From the NCBI RefSeq assembly GCF_946886895.1, contig NZ_CAMPJO010000005.1, forward strand, positions 62,001-126,000: a stretch of DNA of 64,000 nt, written 5' to 3'. Below the pieces are notes generated by a model that was given only the letters and a program-made list of their open reading frames with translations, ran no database searches and was not told the origin of the DNA. Position numbers and translations under genes: made by a program. The DNA is from an uncultured Marinobacter sp. (GTDB lineage Bacteria > Pseudomonadota > Gammaproteobacteria > Pseudomonadales > Oleiphilaceae). Positions within the stretch are counted from its first letter, which is position 1. Every line of letters starts with the position of its first letter. Below are positions 47,172 through 57,046 of this stretch, in pieces.

Positions 47172-47645
47172 TCAGGTTTCGGCCTGCAATGGCACGAACC
47201 GGGCGGCGGTCAGGGTGGCCAGATCCTGTGGTGACAGTTCGATTTCAAGGCCGCGGCGACCGGCACTGACGTAGACCGTGTCAAAGTCCCGGGCGGAGGC
47301 GTCGATAAAGGTTTTCAGGCGTTTTTTCTGGCCAAGTGGGCTGACGCCACCCAGAACGTAGCCGGTGCTGCGCTGAACCGCCTGTTTGTCCGCCATGGCG
47401 GCTTTCTTGGCGCCGGCCGCCCGGGCAACGTGTTTCATGTTCAGCAGAGCGGTGACCGGTACAATCGCGACGGCCAGTTCACCCCCATCCAGGGCCACCA
47501 CCAGGGTCTTGAATACCCGGGTGGCGTTCACGTCCATTTTTTCCGCTGCCTCCGTGCCGTAGCTGTCGCTGGCCGGATCGTGTTCATATTCATGCAACGT
47601 GTGGGCAACCCCGGCTTTCCGGGCTGCATTAATGCCGGGTGTCAT
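47172..47645 (-). CDS. ybaK: Cys-tRNA(Pro)/Cys-tRNA(Cys) deacylase YbaK
   Basis: This 157-residue cytoplasmic protein is a YbaK/EbsC-type editing enzyme that clears cysteine mis-charged onto tRNA(Pro). Characteristic segments are MTPGINAARKAGVAHTLHEY, VFKTLVVALDGGELAVAIVP and GYVLGGVSPLGQKKRLKTFI, the last containing the active-site lysine region. Its length and order match the family. It converges on icd. Confidence 0.93.
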   Translation of the reverse strand: MTPGINAARKAGVAHTLHEYEHDPASDSYGTEAAEKMDVNATRVFKTLVVALDGGELAVAIVPVTALLNMKHVARAAGAKKAAMADKQAVQRSTGYVLGGVSPLGQKKRLKTFIDASARDFDTVYVSAGRRGLEIELSPQDLATLTAARFVPLQAET

Positions 47646-47821
47646 GGTGTACTCCAGGTGGATAATCAGGCCCGGAAATTAAACCAGTTGATGCGACAGT
47701 CGACAAGCGGGAACGATAGGCCTCGACTTCGCCTTAGCTTATGGCTATTTTTCGTACATCATAAACGTTCAAGACCAATGGCTGTGCATTGATGGAGCCT
47801 TCTCGGCAGGATAATCAGGGA

Positions 47822-49030
47822 ATGAAAACGCTCTACAACGATCAGAGCCCGGCCCGGCGGGCATTCTGGGCGGTGTTCGTGTATCTGCTGGTGGGGGTTG
47901 CCTGGATCCTGTTTTCCGACCGTGTCGCTGAAGCCTGGTTTCCCGACCCGCAAACGCTCTCCATGGTACAGACCTGGAAGGGTTTCCTGTTTGTCCTGAT
48001 CACGGGCGCGGTACTGTTCATGGTGCTCTGGCGACAGCTTGCCAAGGATAGGGTCCTGCTCCGGCTTCAGGCCGGCCAGAGGCGCGCCCTGATCCGGCGA
48101 GAGCGGCAGATGACGGTATTGATGGATAATTTGCCGGGTATGGCGTATCGCTGCCGGTTTGACCAGCACTGGACCATGCTGTTTGTTTCCCAGGGTTGCA
48201 CCCAGCTCACGGGTTATGAACCTGATGAACTGACTCACAACCGGGTGACCAGCTACGCCAGCCTGATCGGGGATGCGGAAAACGAACGTCTGATCTGCGA
48301 AGTGGAAGAGGCGCTTGAGCAGGGCCAGCCATTTGCACTGGAATATGCGCTGACCCGCAAGGATGGCCGCACTCTCTGGGTGTGGGAACGTGGTCGGGGG
48401 GTAGAGGACGACAATGGTGCCCTGGCTCTTGAGGGTATTATCCTCGACATTTCCGGCCGCAAGGCGCTGGAAAACGAACTGGAAAAACTGGCGACGCAGG
48501 ACCCGCTGACCGGCCTCTGCAACCGCCGTGAGCTCAGCCGCATACTGGATGAAGAACTGGCCCGGGCAACGCGTTATCAGCGGTCCCTGGCCGTGCTCTG
48601 GATCGATGTTGACCACTTCAAGGATATCAACGATACCCACGGCCATGCCGCAGGTGATTCGGTGCTCCGGTCGGTGAGCCAGCTGCTGGCCGGCAGCATT
48701 CGAACAGTGGATGCCATTGGCCGGTTCGGGGGCGAAGAGTTTGTCATCGTGCTGCCGGAGATGGATGCGGAGTCTGCCCAGGACACCGCCGATCGCTTGC
48801 GCCGCAGGATTGCCGACACACCACAGCCCCTGGGTGACGGCCAGACGGTGACCCTGACCGTCAGCGTCGGTATCTCGGCCTATCCGGAACATGGACAAAC
48901 CGCTGACCAGCTCTGCGCGGCCGCTGACAAGGCCATGTATCTCGCCAAGGAGCGGGGCCGGAACTGCGTTGTGATGGCCCACCTGCATGAGCGGCTACAC
49001 CATGGTTCCTGGCGGTCCGGAGAACTGTGA
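47822..49030 (+). CDS. Membrane PAS-GGDEF diguanylate cyclase
   Basis: A 402-residue inner-membrane protein with two N-terminal transmembrane helices (about 16-35 and 56-77), a PAS domain (about 105-220) and GGDEF (about 235-395). The active-site loop is GRFGGEEFVIV, and RTVD lies five residues before it, so both catalysis and product inhibition are expected. Starts at TTG 47789 or ATG 47792 are possible; ATG 47822 is preferred because AGGA at about 47808 precedes it. It is the second probable active c-di-GMP synthase in the window. Confidence 0.9.
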   Translation: MKTLYNDQSPARRAFWAVFVYLLVGVAWILFSDRVAEAWFPDPQTLSMVQTWKGFLFVLITGAVLFMVLWRQLAKDRVLLRLQAGQRRALIRRERQMTVLMDNLPGMAYRCRFDQHWTMLFVSQGCTQLTGYEPDELTHNRVTSYASLIGDAENERLICEVEEALEQGQPFALEYALTRKDGRTLWVWERGRGVEDDNGALALEGIILDISGRKALENELEKLATQDPLTGLCNRRELSRILDEELARATRYQRSLAVLWIDVDHFKDINDTHGHAAGDSVLRSVSQLLAGSIRTVDAIGRFGGEEFVIVLPEMDAESAQDTADRLRRRIADTPQPLGDGQTVTLTVSVGISAYPEHGQTADQLCAAADKAMYLAKERGRNCVVMAHLHERLHHGSWRSGEL

Positions 49031-49134
49031 GGTGGAAGTGCTGACAGTACCCCGCCTGACATCTGGCCAATGATTGCCCGGAGTGCCTGAGACAAGATAT
49101 CGGCAAAACCATTAGTAACAGCAAGGTTTACCTT

Positions 49135-50421
49135 ATGAACTCCATTGCCCGTCGTGCGCTGCACAGTTTTCAGGTTCCCAGGGATCTGTCGTCCATTACT
49201 CACCGGGATGCGGCCGGTGAGCAGCCGGAGGCGGCCGGCGTTGATGCCGGAACGGTCAACGCGATCTGGAACAGCGTGGAAGCGCTGTACCGGACCGGTG
49301 TGCACCCCGGCCTTCAGATTTCGGTGCGGCACCGGGGTCATCAGGTACTGCACCGGGCCATTGGCCACGCCAGCGGCAACGGCCCCCACGATCCGCCCGA
49401 TGCGGTGAAGGTGCCGATGACCACGGACACCCCCGTCTGCTATTTCTCGGCGTCCAAGGCGGTCACGGCGCTGTTGATTCACATACTGGCGGAACGGGGC
49501 CTGATCAACCTGATGGACCCGGTGTCCTATTACTGCCCGGAGTTTGCCAGCGGTGGCAAGCGCACCATTACCGTTCACCAGATCCTGTCGCACCGGGGCG
49601 GCATACCGGCGATTCCCCGGGAAACGTCGATTGATGTGTTGTGGGACCGGGAGGAGATCTGGCGCTTGTTGTGTGCCGCCACGCCGGTGGAGGTGGACGG
49701 CTCCAAGGTGGCTTACCACGCGATTACCGGTGGTTACGTGCTGCAGCGGGTGCTGGAGAAGGTCACCGGTGACAGCATTGAGAATTTTCTGGATCGCACG
49801 CTGCGCCAGCCCATGGGCATGACCTGGTTCACCTATGGCATAGCGCCGGAACACCTGAATGACCTGGCCTGTAACTACGCCACCGGGCCCACGCCGCGTT
49901 TTCCGGTGTCCTGGATTGTCCATCGCGCCCTGGGCGGGGATATCCGCACGGTGGAGCGCGTCAGCAATGATCCGCGCTTCCAGGAGGCGGTGATTCCGGC
50001 AGGCAATCTGTGTGGCACTGCCGAGGAGATGGGGCGGTTCTTCCAGATGATGCTGAACGGCGGGGTCTGGAACGGTAAGCGTATCTGCAGTGAAATGACT
50101 GTTCGGCGCGCCATCCAGCAGTTTGGCTCACTGCAGATTGACCGGACCATGATGATACCCATGCGCTTCAGCGCCGGCATGATGCTGGGTGGCAACCCCG
50201 TCGGACTGTGGGGGCAGCAGAGCCGATACGCCTTTGGCCATGTGGGGCTGATCAACAAGCTCTGCTGGGCCGACGCCGCCCGGGATATTTCGGTCAGCCT
50301 GCTGAACACCGGCATCCCGATTGTTGGCCACCACATTCCGGCGCTGGCGAAGTTCGTCTACACCGTGTGCCGCCGGTTCCCGCTGATTCCCGAGGCACAG
50401 CGCCCGTTGATTGCGGCCTGA
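49135..50421 (+). CDS. Beta-lactamase-fold serine hydrolase/esterase
   Basis: This 428-residue protein belongs to the serine beta-lactamase/class C-related esterase family. The SxxK nucleophile motif is SASK at about residues 105-108 (YFSASKAVTALLIH), the tyrosine motif is in YHAITGGYVLQRV, and the third element is FGHVGLIN near the end. No signal peptide is seen, so it is likely cytoplasmic or loosely membrane-bound. Relatives are esterases, lipases or peptidases. Substrate unknown. Confidence 0.88.
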   Translation: MNSIARRALHSFQVPRDLSSITHRDAAGEQPEAAGVDAGTVNAIWNSVEALYRTGVHPGLQISVRHRGHQVLHRAIGHASGNGPHDPPDAVKVPMTTDTPVCYFSASKAVTALLIHILAERGLINLMDPVSYYCPEFASGGKRTITVHQILSHRGGIPAIPRETSIDVLWDREEIWRLLCAATPVEVDGSKVAYHAITGGYVLQRVLEKVTGDSIENFLDRTLRQPMGMTWFTYGIAPEHLNDLACNYATGPTPRFPVSWIVHRALGGDIRTVERVSNDPRFQEAVIPAGNLCGTAEEMGRFFQMMLNGGVWNGKRICSEMTVRRAIQQFGSLQIDRTMMIPMRFSAGMMLGGNPVGLWGQQSRYAFGHVGLINKLCWADAARDISVSLLNTGIPIVGHHIPALAKFVYTVCRRFPLIPEAQRPLIAA

Positions 50422-50443
50422 CTGGCCGGACGGAAACTCAGGA

Positions 50444-50788
50444 TCAGAGCGTTCGTAACTGGGCTTCGAGAATGCCCAGCACCGAGGACAGGATGTCCCG
50501 GAAGTCGGTCAGGGTCTGGGTTCTCTGGATCACGTCTTCACGGTTCTCATCCAGCCGTTCGAGTTTGGGGACTACCCGGCGAATGCCTTCGGTGATCACT
50601 TCATAGGGGTAGTGATGATCCTGAACACTGAGTTTGTTGATCTCGGCCACTTCCTGGCTGAAGATGCTGATGATGTCGTAGAGCAGATCCTTGTGGTGGA
50701 TACTGCTGGCTTCCCAGTAGGCATCGTCGAGCAGTTCCAGCAGGGACAGGTACTCGCGGAGGGTGTCGGCAACGGAAGTCTGGGTCAT
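50444..50788 (-). CDS. Hypothetical helical protein
   Basis: I do not recognise this 114-residue protein. It begins MTQTSVADTLREYLSLLELL and is almost entirely predicted helix, with paired acidic and leucine positions through RRVVPKLERLDENREDVIQR. It has no signal peptide or membrane segment. It faces the hydrolase gene tail to tail with a 22-base gap. The 222-base gap on its other side (50789-51010) shows no clear feature. Confidence 0.65.
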   Translation of the reverse strand: MTQTSVADTLREYLSLLELLDDAYWEASSIHHKDLLYDIISIFSQEVAEINKLSVQDHHYPYEVITEGIRRVVPKLERLDENREDVIQRTQTLTDFRDILSSVLGILEAQLRTL

Positions 50789-51010
50789 AAGCGGTCTCGG
50801 TGTTTCCGGGACAGCGGATTAACCGGCCCCGGAAAAAGCTGGATTCCTGTGGAACTATAGCAGGGTATGGCACGTCTGGTATTAAAGCATGGCGCCAATG
50901 GCTGAAACAGAAATGAAGCTCTATTCATTTTAATTGCGCCTGGTTCGACAGTTGGGCACACTTCAGCCATCGGAAAAGGACTTTTCACGACTCAACGGAC
51001 GAGAACCCGA

Positions 51011-51259
51011 ATGGACAAACCGACATCCCCCCAGGAACAGCCGAGGTCCGAAGTCAGACTGGACCAGTATGACAGCGTACGCAGCCATGTGCGCCAGCAG
51101 GTGAGTTCCGAAGTCGAGCGCCTGGAGCGCCGCATTGAAACCCTCCGCCTCACCCGGGCCCCCCACGCCGCCATTATGATCTCCACCTACGAGCGCATGA
51201 TTGACCGCAAAAAGGGGTTTCTGAAGAACCACGATCTTAAGGAAACCGGCGCCTACTGA
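51011..51259 (+). CDS. Small hypothetical coiled-coil protein
   Basis: An 82-residue hydrophilic protein starting MDKPTSPQEQPRSEVRLDQY with a heptad-like helical stretch (VRQQVSSEVERLERRIETLR) and a basic C-terminus. No family is recognised. It has acceptable codon use and is alone between opposite-strand genes, so it is probably real but could be mis-called. Confidence 0.55.
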   Translation: MDKPTSPQEQPRSEVRLDQYDSVRSHVRQQVSSEVERLERRIETLRLTRAPHAAIMISTYERMIDRKKGFLKNHDLKETGAY

Positions 51260-51293
51260 GCGGCCCCGACCCAGGGCCGTGCTCAGTTATCGG

Positions 51294-52322
51294 TCAGTTT
51301 CGCCCGCCGGACGTTGCAGTCTGATAGCTGGCGGTCGGGGAATCCAGATTCAGGCAGTATTGTTCGTTGTTCCTGGTCTGGCCCGGGTTGTCGGGGTCGT
51401 CTTCCTGCGGCGGCTGGTCCAGTGAGGTGAACAGGTCCACGGTGCCGGCCTCATAATCCAACCGGATCTTCAGACAGTCCACGGTGTCTCCGGCAAATTC
51501 GAACTCCGGTCCGCCCGTGGAGCCCTGTTGGGTGCCCACCGCCGTGCCGTCGATATTGAGGGTATCCGTGTTCGCGCCCTCGTACTCCCGGACAAACGAC
51601 ATCTCCCGTTCACCGGCAATGACAATGCTGCCTTCGGTATGCAGGCGGGCTCCGTCGTTGTAGCCGGAGACCTGGAAATCCCGGGGCAGGAACTGGGTGC
51701 CCAGGGTGGCGCTGGGCCGGGTGGAGCTCTCGGCAAAGGTGCCCGAAGCTACCCAGTTCAGGATCCGGGTCACCTGGTTGGAGGTGTCCGGGGTGTACAC
51801 CCATTTCACAATGGGGTAACGCCACTCGTACTCGGACACGGGGCGGCCATCGACGAAGGCGCCCTGGTCGGTAAAGCGGATGTAGACGTCGTTGGTGGTG
51901 TTGCTGTATTCGCCAGCCTGGGCAACGTCAATGCGGGCGCTGATGTACTGCCTGGCGTCGTTGAAGTTGGCGATGTTATTTTCCCCGATGACCCGGCGCA
52001 TCAGGTCCAGGGGGTTACGCACCGAATCCAGTGCCGGTGTCGGGTCACCGCTGACCGTCAGGCCCAGAAACGTCGCCAGTTGACTCCGGATACCCGAGGC
52101 CCTGGCCTCGGCGTCGCTGCCCTCGGTCGACGCGGGCTCCACCGCCCGGAACAGGTCGGCGAACAGGGTATTGCCGGTCTGCTCGGTCAGGGTGAAACTG
52201 GAGAACGTGACGTCGACGTTGGTGGCCGGGTTAAAGGCCGTGGGCCCGGTATCTTCCAGCCCGCAGCCCACAAGGCCCAGAAACGGCAGGGAAAAAGCGG
52301 CGAAAAGGCAGGAATGTCTCAT
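51294..52322 (-). CDS. Hypothetical exported lipoprotein
   Basis: A 342-residue protein with a lipoprotein signal (SLPFLGLVGCG, cysteine at about 20). The mature part is soluble and beta-rich, with NVDVTFSSFTLTEQTGNTLF near the start and DTVDCLKIRLDYEAGTVDLF near the end; no known family is apparent. It is divergent from the hybrid kinase gene, with 128 bases between, so a link to that sensor is possible but untested. Confidence 0.75.
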   Translation of the reverse strand: MRHSCLFAAFSLPFLGLVGCGLEDTGPTAFNPATNVDVTFSSFTLTEQTGNTLFADLFRAVEPASTEGSDAEARASGIRSQLATFLGLTVSGDPTPALDSVRNPLDLMRRVIGENNIANFNDARQYISARIDVAQAGEYSNTTNDVYIRFTDQGAFVDGRPVSEYEWRYPIVKWVYTPDTSNQVTRILNWVASGTFAESSTRPSATLGTQFLPRDFQVSGYNDGARLHTEGSIVIAGEREMSFVREYEGANTDTLNIDGTAVGTQQGSTGGPEFEFAGDTVDCLKIRLDYEAGTVDLFTSLDQPPQEDDPDNPGQTRNNEQYCLNLDSPTASYQTATSGGRN

Positions 52323-52450
52323 TTCAGAAGGCCCCGAGGTGCGTCAACCGGCGTAAACGGCTAAAGTGAATGTCCGCGGGGCACTGCGCCCCGGCCAGAC
52401 TGCTGACAATAAACCAAAGAACGGCCATCTACCCTCGCGGAGATCACATT

Positions 52451-55400
52451 TTGCGGCAATGGCTCAACTCGATTGCGGAACGGCTGACGCTCCGGATACT
52501 GGTGCTTCTGGTGGTGTCGCTGCCGACGGTGTCCGATGCTGCCGGCGCTTGTCGCGATGGTGAGATCGTCCTGACGCCCGGTACCGAGAGTGTGCGTGAT
52601 CTGGGGGGCTGCATCTGGTACCTGGAAGACCCCCGTCAGGAATACCGGCTGGACGAGATCCGGGCCATGCCCCAGGGGCGTTTCACCCGTCATGACAGTG
52701 GCGTGCTGAATTTCGGCTACACCGAGTCCGCCTACTGGACTCGCTTTGATATCAGCCTGTCCGGCCGGGACCCGCAGACCGACTGGATACTGGAACTGGC
52801 GTTGCCGCTGGTCGACAAAGTCGCCCTCTATCTGGTCCGGGATGGCAAGCTGGTGGCCCAGCGCAGTGCCGGCTACCTGGACGACTGGGCCGACCGGGAC
52901 CTGGCGGTGCCCAATCCCACGTTCCGTCTGAATCTCGCCCCGGACACCGTGAACACGGTCTACCTCCGCATCACCAACACCAACACCTTCCGGCTTCCCA
53001 TCAGCCTGTGGCATCCGGACCGCTATATTGAAAAGGTGTCGGTGGACGAGGCGGTGCGTGGCCTGCTGCTGGGCAGCATTCTTGCGATTCTCGCCTACAA
53101 CCTGTTTGTGGCGGTGTCGGTGCGGGAAAGGAGCAACATCTATTATGTGCTCTATCTGGTGTCGGCGTCGGTCTTCATTGCCACCGAGCAGGTCCACGGG
53201 GTCCAGCTGCTGGACAGCCGGCCCACCATTTTCAACAAGGAATACCTGCACTTCCAGATCATTCTGACCTGGTTCTGGGGCTTGTTAATGGCCCGTTCGC
53301 TGCTGGAGACCCGGGAGCGGTCCGCGGATCTGGATCAGATCATACGGCTGTGCCTGTATTCGGTGGTGGCCACCTTTGTACTGTCCATCTTCCTGCCCTA
53401 CCACGTGGCGATGGAGTGGATTGTGGTGGGGTCGGTGTTGCTCAGCATGATCCTGATTCTGGTCAGCTATCTGTCGTGGCGTTATTACAATCCGGCCGCG
53501 CGCGCCTACTTTTTCGCCTGGACCCTGGCCCTGGTGGGTTTTGGTATCTACGCCCTGACCGTGATGGGCTACTTGCCGCTCAATACCTTCACGCTCTATT
53601 CACCGCAGATCGGGCTTACGGCGCAAATCATCCTGTTTTCCTTTGCCCTCGCCGACCGCATCAAACAGGTGCAGGGGCAGGCCCTGGGCTGGAGCCAGCG
53701 GGCGCTGTCGAACCTGCAGCGGTACCAGTCGCTGTTTGATAACGCCATCGAAGGCGTGTTCCAGATGTCTCTGGACCGCCGGTTTGTCACCGCCAATCCG
53801 GCCATGGCCCGGATGATGGGCTATAACACCAGCCGCGAGATGCTGGCGCGCAACCCGGATGTGCTGGAAGCCTGCATGGCCGATGACCGCGTGCGGCGGC
53901 TGGTGGTGGAGCAACTGGAGGCCCGGGGCACGGTGAAGGGCATTGACGCCCGATACCTGACCCGGGATGGCGCCGAGCGCTGGGCCACGATATCCCTGCA
54001 CACGGTCTACGATGCCGAGGGGCAGCCGACGCATCTGGAAGGCACCTGCATTGACGCCACCGAAAGCCACCAGCGCCAGCAAATCGAGCGGGAGCGCGAG
54101 CAGGAGCGGCTGGAGAAGGAACTGGCCCGCAACTCCGCGGAAGCCAAAAGCCAGTTTCTGGCCAACATGAGCCACGAAATCCGGACCCCGCTGGCCGCCA
54201 TCATCGGCTACGGTGAAACTCTGCTGGACCCGGATCTGAACGCGCAGGAAAAACGCAGCAGTGCTGAAACTGTGGTGCGCAGTGGCCGGCATCTGCTGGA
54301 TCTGGTGAATGATATCCTCGATCACTCCAAAATCGATGCCAACAAGCTGGATGTGGATGTGGTGTCGGTCAACCTGCCGGAACTGCTGGACGAAATCCGG
54401 GCCTTTTTCGCCCCCCGGGCCCGGGAGAAGGGGCTGGATTTCAGCATTATCTGCGACTTTCCGCTGCCGGAGCAGATTCAGACCGACCCCACCCGGCTGC
54501 GTCAGATTATTATTAATTTGTGCGGAAATGCGCTCAAATTTACGGAAAAGGGGTCTATTTCCCTGATTGTACGTTGCGACCGGGCCAGTGAAATGCTGAT
54601 TGCCCGAGTGGTGGACACCGGCATCGGCATGAAACCCGAGCAGTTGGGCCGGCTGTTCGATCCCTTTGCCCAGGGCAGTGCCGCGATCTCCCGCCAGTAC
54701 GGCGGCACCGGGCTGGGCCTGAGCATTTCCCGGCGCCTGGCAGAAATGCTGGGCGGCAGTATTACCGTCAACAGCACCTATGGGGAAGGCAGTGAGTTCG
54801 AACTGTCGATCCGCACCGGGGCCCTGGCCCAGGTGCACTTCCTGCGCGATGCCTCCGAGCTCAGTCAACGGCGCCGAACCATTCCGATGGTGGTGGCACC
54901 GCAACTGGCCGGTCGGATACTCTGTGCCGAGGACAACGATGTGAACCGGCGGCTGGTGTCGCTGCTGGTGGCCCGGACCGGGGCCGACATGACACACGTC
55001 AGCAATGGCGCGGAAGCGCTGGAAATGGCTATCCGCGAGCGGTTTGACCTGATCCTGATGGATATCCAGATGCCGGTGATGAATGGCCGGGATGCCACAG
55101 CGGCCCTACGGGAGGCGGGGGTTAACACGCCGATCATCGCGCTGACCGCCAACGTGATGTCCGAGGACATCGCGGACTACCGGTTGGCGGGGTGTAACGA
55201 GCACCTGGCCAAACCCATCGACAAGCAACGGTTTTATGAAGTGTTGGCCCGGTATCTGGTGGTCCGGCCCGAGTCGCTGCAGACCCCGGTACAGCGCTAC
55301 CATGGTCGGGTCCTGGTCGCAGAGGACAACGACGACAACCGCCAGTTGGTCGAGCGCATGTTGCATCGTCAGGGACTTGAGGTGATTACGGTAACCGGGG

Positions 55401-55975
55401 GCGACGAAGCGGTGCGCACCGCGCTGTCGGACTCGGTGCAGATGGTGCTGATGGATCGGCATATGCCCGGGATGGATGGCGTCGCCGCGACCCGGCTGCT
55501 GCGCCAGACCGGATTCCGGCGCCCGATTGTGGCCTTTACTGCCGGCGATGAGCAGGAAACAGACGCCCTGTTGGAGGCAGGCTGTGACAGCGTGCTCAAC
55601 AAACCCATTGACCAGACCCGCCTGCAGGCGTTACTCGGTCGGTTCCTGGCCCCGTCGGATCCGGAGGGAAACGCCGACAGCGAGGACGACGACATTCGCC
55701 ATCTGGTGAAACAGTTTCTCGAGGGCCTGGAGGCCCGCCGGCAGCGGATGCTCCGGGCCCTCGCCGCCAGGGAACCGCAGTCCCTGCAGACCGAGGCCCA
55801 TCAGATCAAGGGCACGGCGGGGGCCATGGGGTATCCGATGATGACCCGACAGGCCGGGCTGCTTGAAGCGCTGGTCAAGGCCGAAGCACCAGACTGGGAC
55901 CGGGTTCGCAGCGAGCTTGACGGGCTCAGTGAAATGATAACGCGTGCCCTGGCGACCGCCGAGACGCCAACCTGA
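52451..55975 (+). CDS. Hybrid sensor histidine kinase: 7TM-DISM, PAS, HisKA, HATPase, two receivers, Hpt
   Basis: The protein has a signal peptide, a DISMED2-type periplasmic domain (about 40-165), seven helices (about 185-390), PAS (about 425-540), HisKA with MSHEIRTPL (H575), HATPase (NALKFT, DTGIGM, GGTGLGLSISRR), receiver 1 with LILMDIQMP (D871), receiver 2 with VLMDRHMPG (D1002), and an Hpt domain with AHQIKGTAG (H1117). ATG 52370 is upstream, but TTG 52451 has GGAG with an 8-base spacing and starts at the signal peptide (1174 residues), so it is preferred. The membrane and receiver genes follow within 34 and 42 bases. Confidence 0.93.
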   Translation: MRQWLNSIAERLTLRILVLLVVSLPTVSDAAGACRDGEIVLTPGTESVRDLGGCIWYLEDPRQEYRLDEIRAMPQGRFTRHDSGVLNFGYTESAYWTRFDISLSGRDPQTDWILELALPLVDKVALYLVRDGKLVAQRSAGYLDDWADRDLAVPNPTFRLNLAPDTVNTVYLRITNTNTFRLPISLWHPDRYIEKVSVDEAVRGLLLGSILAILAYNLFVAVSVRERSNIYYVLYLVSASVFIATEQVHGVQLLDSRPTIFNKEYLHFQIILTWFWGLLMARSLLETRERSADLDQIIRLCLYSVVATFVLSIFLPYHVAMEWIVVGSVLLSMILILVSYLSWRYYNPAARAYFFAWTLALVGFGIYALTVMGYLPLNTFTLYSPQIGLTAQIILFSFALADRIKQVQGQALGWSQRALSNLQRYQSLFDNAIEGVFQMSLDRRFVTANPAMARMMGYNTSREMLARNPDVLEACMADDRVRRLVVEQLEARGTVKGIDARYLTRDGAERWATISLHTVYDAEGQPTHLEGTCIDATESHQRQQIEREREQERLEKELARNSAEAKSQFLANMSHEIRTPLAAIIGYGETLLDPDLNAQEKRSSAETVVRSGRHLLDLVNDILDHSKIDANKLDVDVVSVNLPELLDEIRAFFAPRAREKGLDFSIICDFPLPEQIQTDPTRLRQIIINLCGNALKFTEKGSISLIVRCDRASEMLIARVVDTGIGMKPEQLGRLFDPFAQGSAAISRQYGGTGLGLSISRRLAEMLGGSITVNSTYGEGSEFELSIRTGALAQVHFLRDASELSQRRRTIPMVVAPQLAGRILCAEDNDVNRRLVSLLVARTGADMTHVSNGAEALEMAIRERFDLILMDIQMPVMNGRDATAALREAGVNTPIIALTANVMSEDIADYRLAGCNEHLAKPIDKQRFYEVLARYLVVRPESLQTPVQRYHGRVLVAEDNDDNRQLVERMLHRQGLEVITVTGGDEAVRTALSDSVQMVLMDRHMPGMDGVAATRLLRQTGFRRPIVAFTAGDEQETDALLEAGCDSVLNKPIDQTRLQALLGRFLAPSDPEGNADSEDDDIRHLVKQFLEGLEARRQRMLRALAAREPQSLQTEAHQIKGTAGAMGYPMMTRQAGLLEALVKAEAPDWDRVRSELDGLSEMITRALATAETPT

Positions 55976-56009
55976 GGGCACATGCTTGACCGACAACGGA
56001 ACAACGCCC

Positions 56010-56564
56010 ATGAGTGACAATCAGAACCGCAACGAACATTATTCGCTGAGCATGATGTACGGCACCTACGCCGACATTCTGTTCGTGCTTTTTCCGTTTC
56101 TGGTGATCGCGATGCAGCGCCTGTGGGATGGCCGGCTCTACGACACCCTGATGCGGGCAGACCTGAGCATCGCCGCCGCCATTCTTGCCGGCCTCGCCAT
56201 TGGCAAGTTCGTGCTGGGGCTGGTGACCAACCGGGACCTGGGGCGCTACAAGGAGCGCATCGTGTTCTTCATCGCACTGACCCTGTTTGTGGTTCTCGGC
56301 CCCGCCATCATCCTGATGCTGAGTATTATGGGTAGTGCCGAGGTGCCCGGGTTCGTGGCTTTTGTCCAGCCCATACTGCTGATTATCGCCATTTCCCTGT
56401 ATACAACCGCGGTCAGCATCAGCAACATCCTGACCCGCCATGGCACCGAAGGTCAGGCACCGGAACCCGGTGATGAACTGCCGGCGGCCGGACAGTCACC
56501 GTCCCCGGACCGGCGCCCGGCGCCGCTGGATCTGCCGCGCCGGACCGGAAATGATTCGCACTAG
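56010..56564 (+). CDS. Membrane protein of unknown function, next to the hybrid kinase
   Basis: A 184-residue protein with four transmembrane helices (about 20-37, 48-68, 84-106, 112-135) and a proline-rich cytoplasmic tail ending RRTGNDSH. I do not recognise the family. The start ATG 56010 follows the kinase by 34 bases and precedes the receiver gene by 42, so it is probably part of the same signalling operon. A channel or accessory-sensor role is only a guess. Confidence 0.7.
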   Translation: MSDNQNRNEHYSLSMMYGTYADILFVLFPFLVIAMQRLWDGRLYDTLMRADLSIAAAILAGLAIGKFVLGLVTNRDLGRYKERIVFFIALTLFVVLGPAIILMLSIMGSAEVPGFVAFVQPILLIIAISLYTTAVSISNILTRHGTEGQAPEPGDELPAAGQSPSPDRRPAPLDLPRRTGNDSH

Positions 56565-56606
56565 CCGGCCGGATGACCGACACTATTTACTGACAGGAGA
56601 CAGACC

Positions 56607-57020
56607 ATGAGTGATCTGAGGGTGCTGGTGGTGGAGGACGAGCCGGTCATGCGGGCGCGGCTGGTAGACATGCTGTACAACGCTGGAGCGTCCCAGGTAT
56701 CAGAGAGCCCGAACGTGGCCTCCGCCCGGGCGGCCTTCGACGCCCAGGAATTCCAGATTGTACTGCTGGATCTTGGGCTGCCCGACGGCGACGGCCACGA
56801 ACTGATGAATGAATTCAAGCGCCAGCGGGAGGGCCAGCATGTGGTGCTGGTTACGGCCGATGATTCCATCGACAGCATTCAGCGAGCCATCAGTGCTGGT
56901 GCCAACGGCTATGTGGTCAAACCCTATTCCCAGGAAAAGATACACGACGTGGTGAACAACTACGCCATGGTTCACGGAGGTGACATGGCGCTGGTGCGGG
57001 GGCTGAACCGGCCTCACTGA
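56607..57020 (+). CDS. Single-domain response regulator (CheY-like)
   Basis: A 137-residue receiver with no output domain: acidic pocket VVEDEP (E10, D11), phosphoryl-accepting D55 in LLDLGLPDGDG, T83-region LVTADDS and K105-region VVKPYSQEK. Single receivers often act as phosphate shuttles or bind a partner protein. Coming after a hybrid kinase with an Hpt domain, it is a plausible terminal receiver of that phosphorelay. Confidence 0.88.
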   Translation: MSDLRVLVVEDEPVMRARLVDMLYNAGASQVSESPNVASARAAFDAQEFQIVLLDLGLPDGDGHELMNEFKRQREGQHVVLVTADDSIDSIQRAISAGANGYVVKPYSQEKIHDVVNNYAMVHGGDMALVRGLNRPH

Positions 57021-57046
57021 CGGATTCAGCCTCCCGCGAGGCAGGT

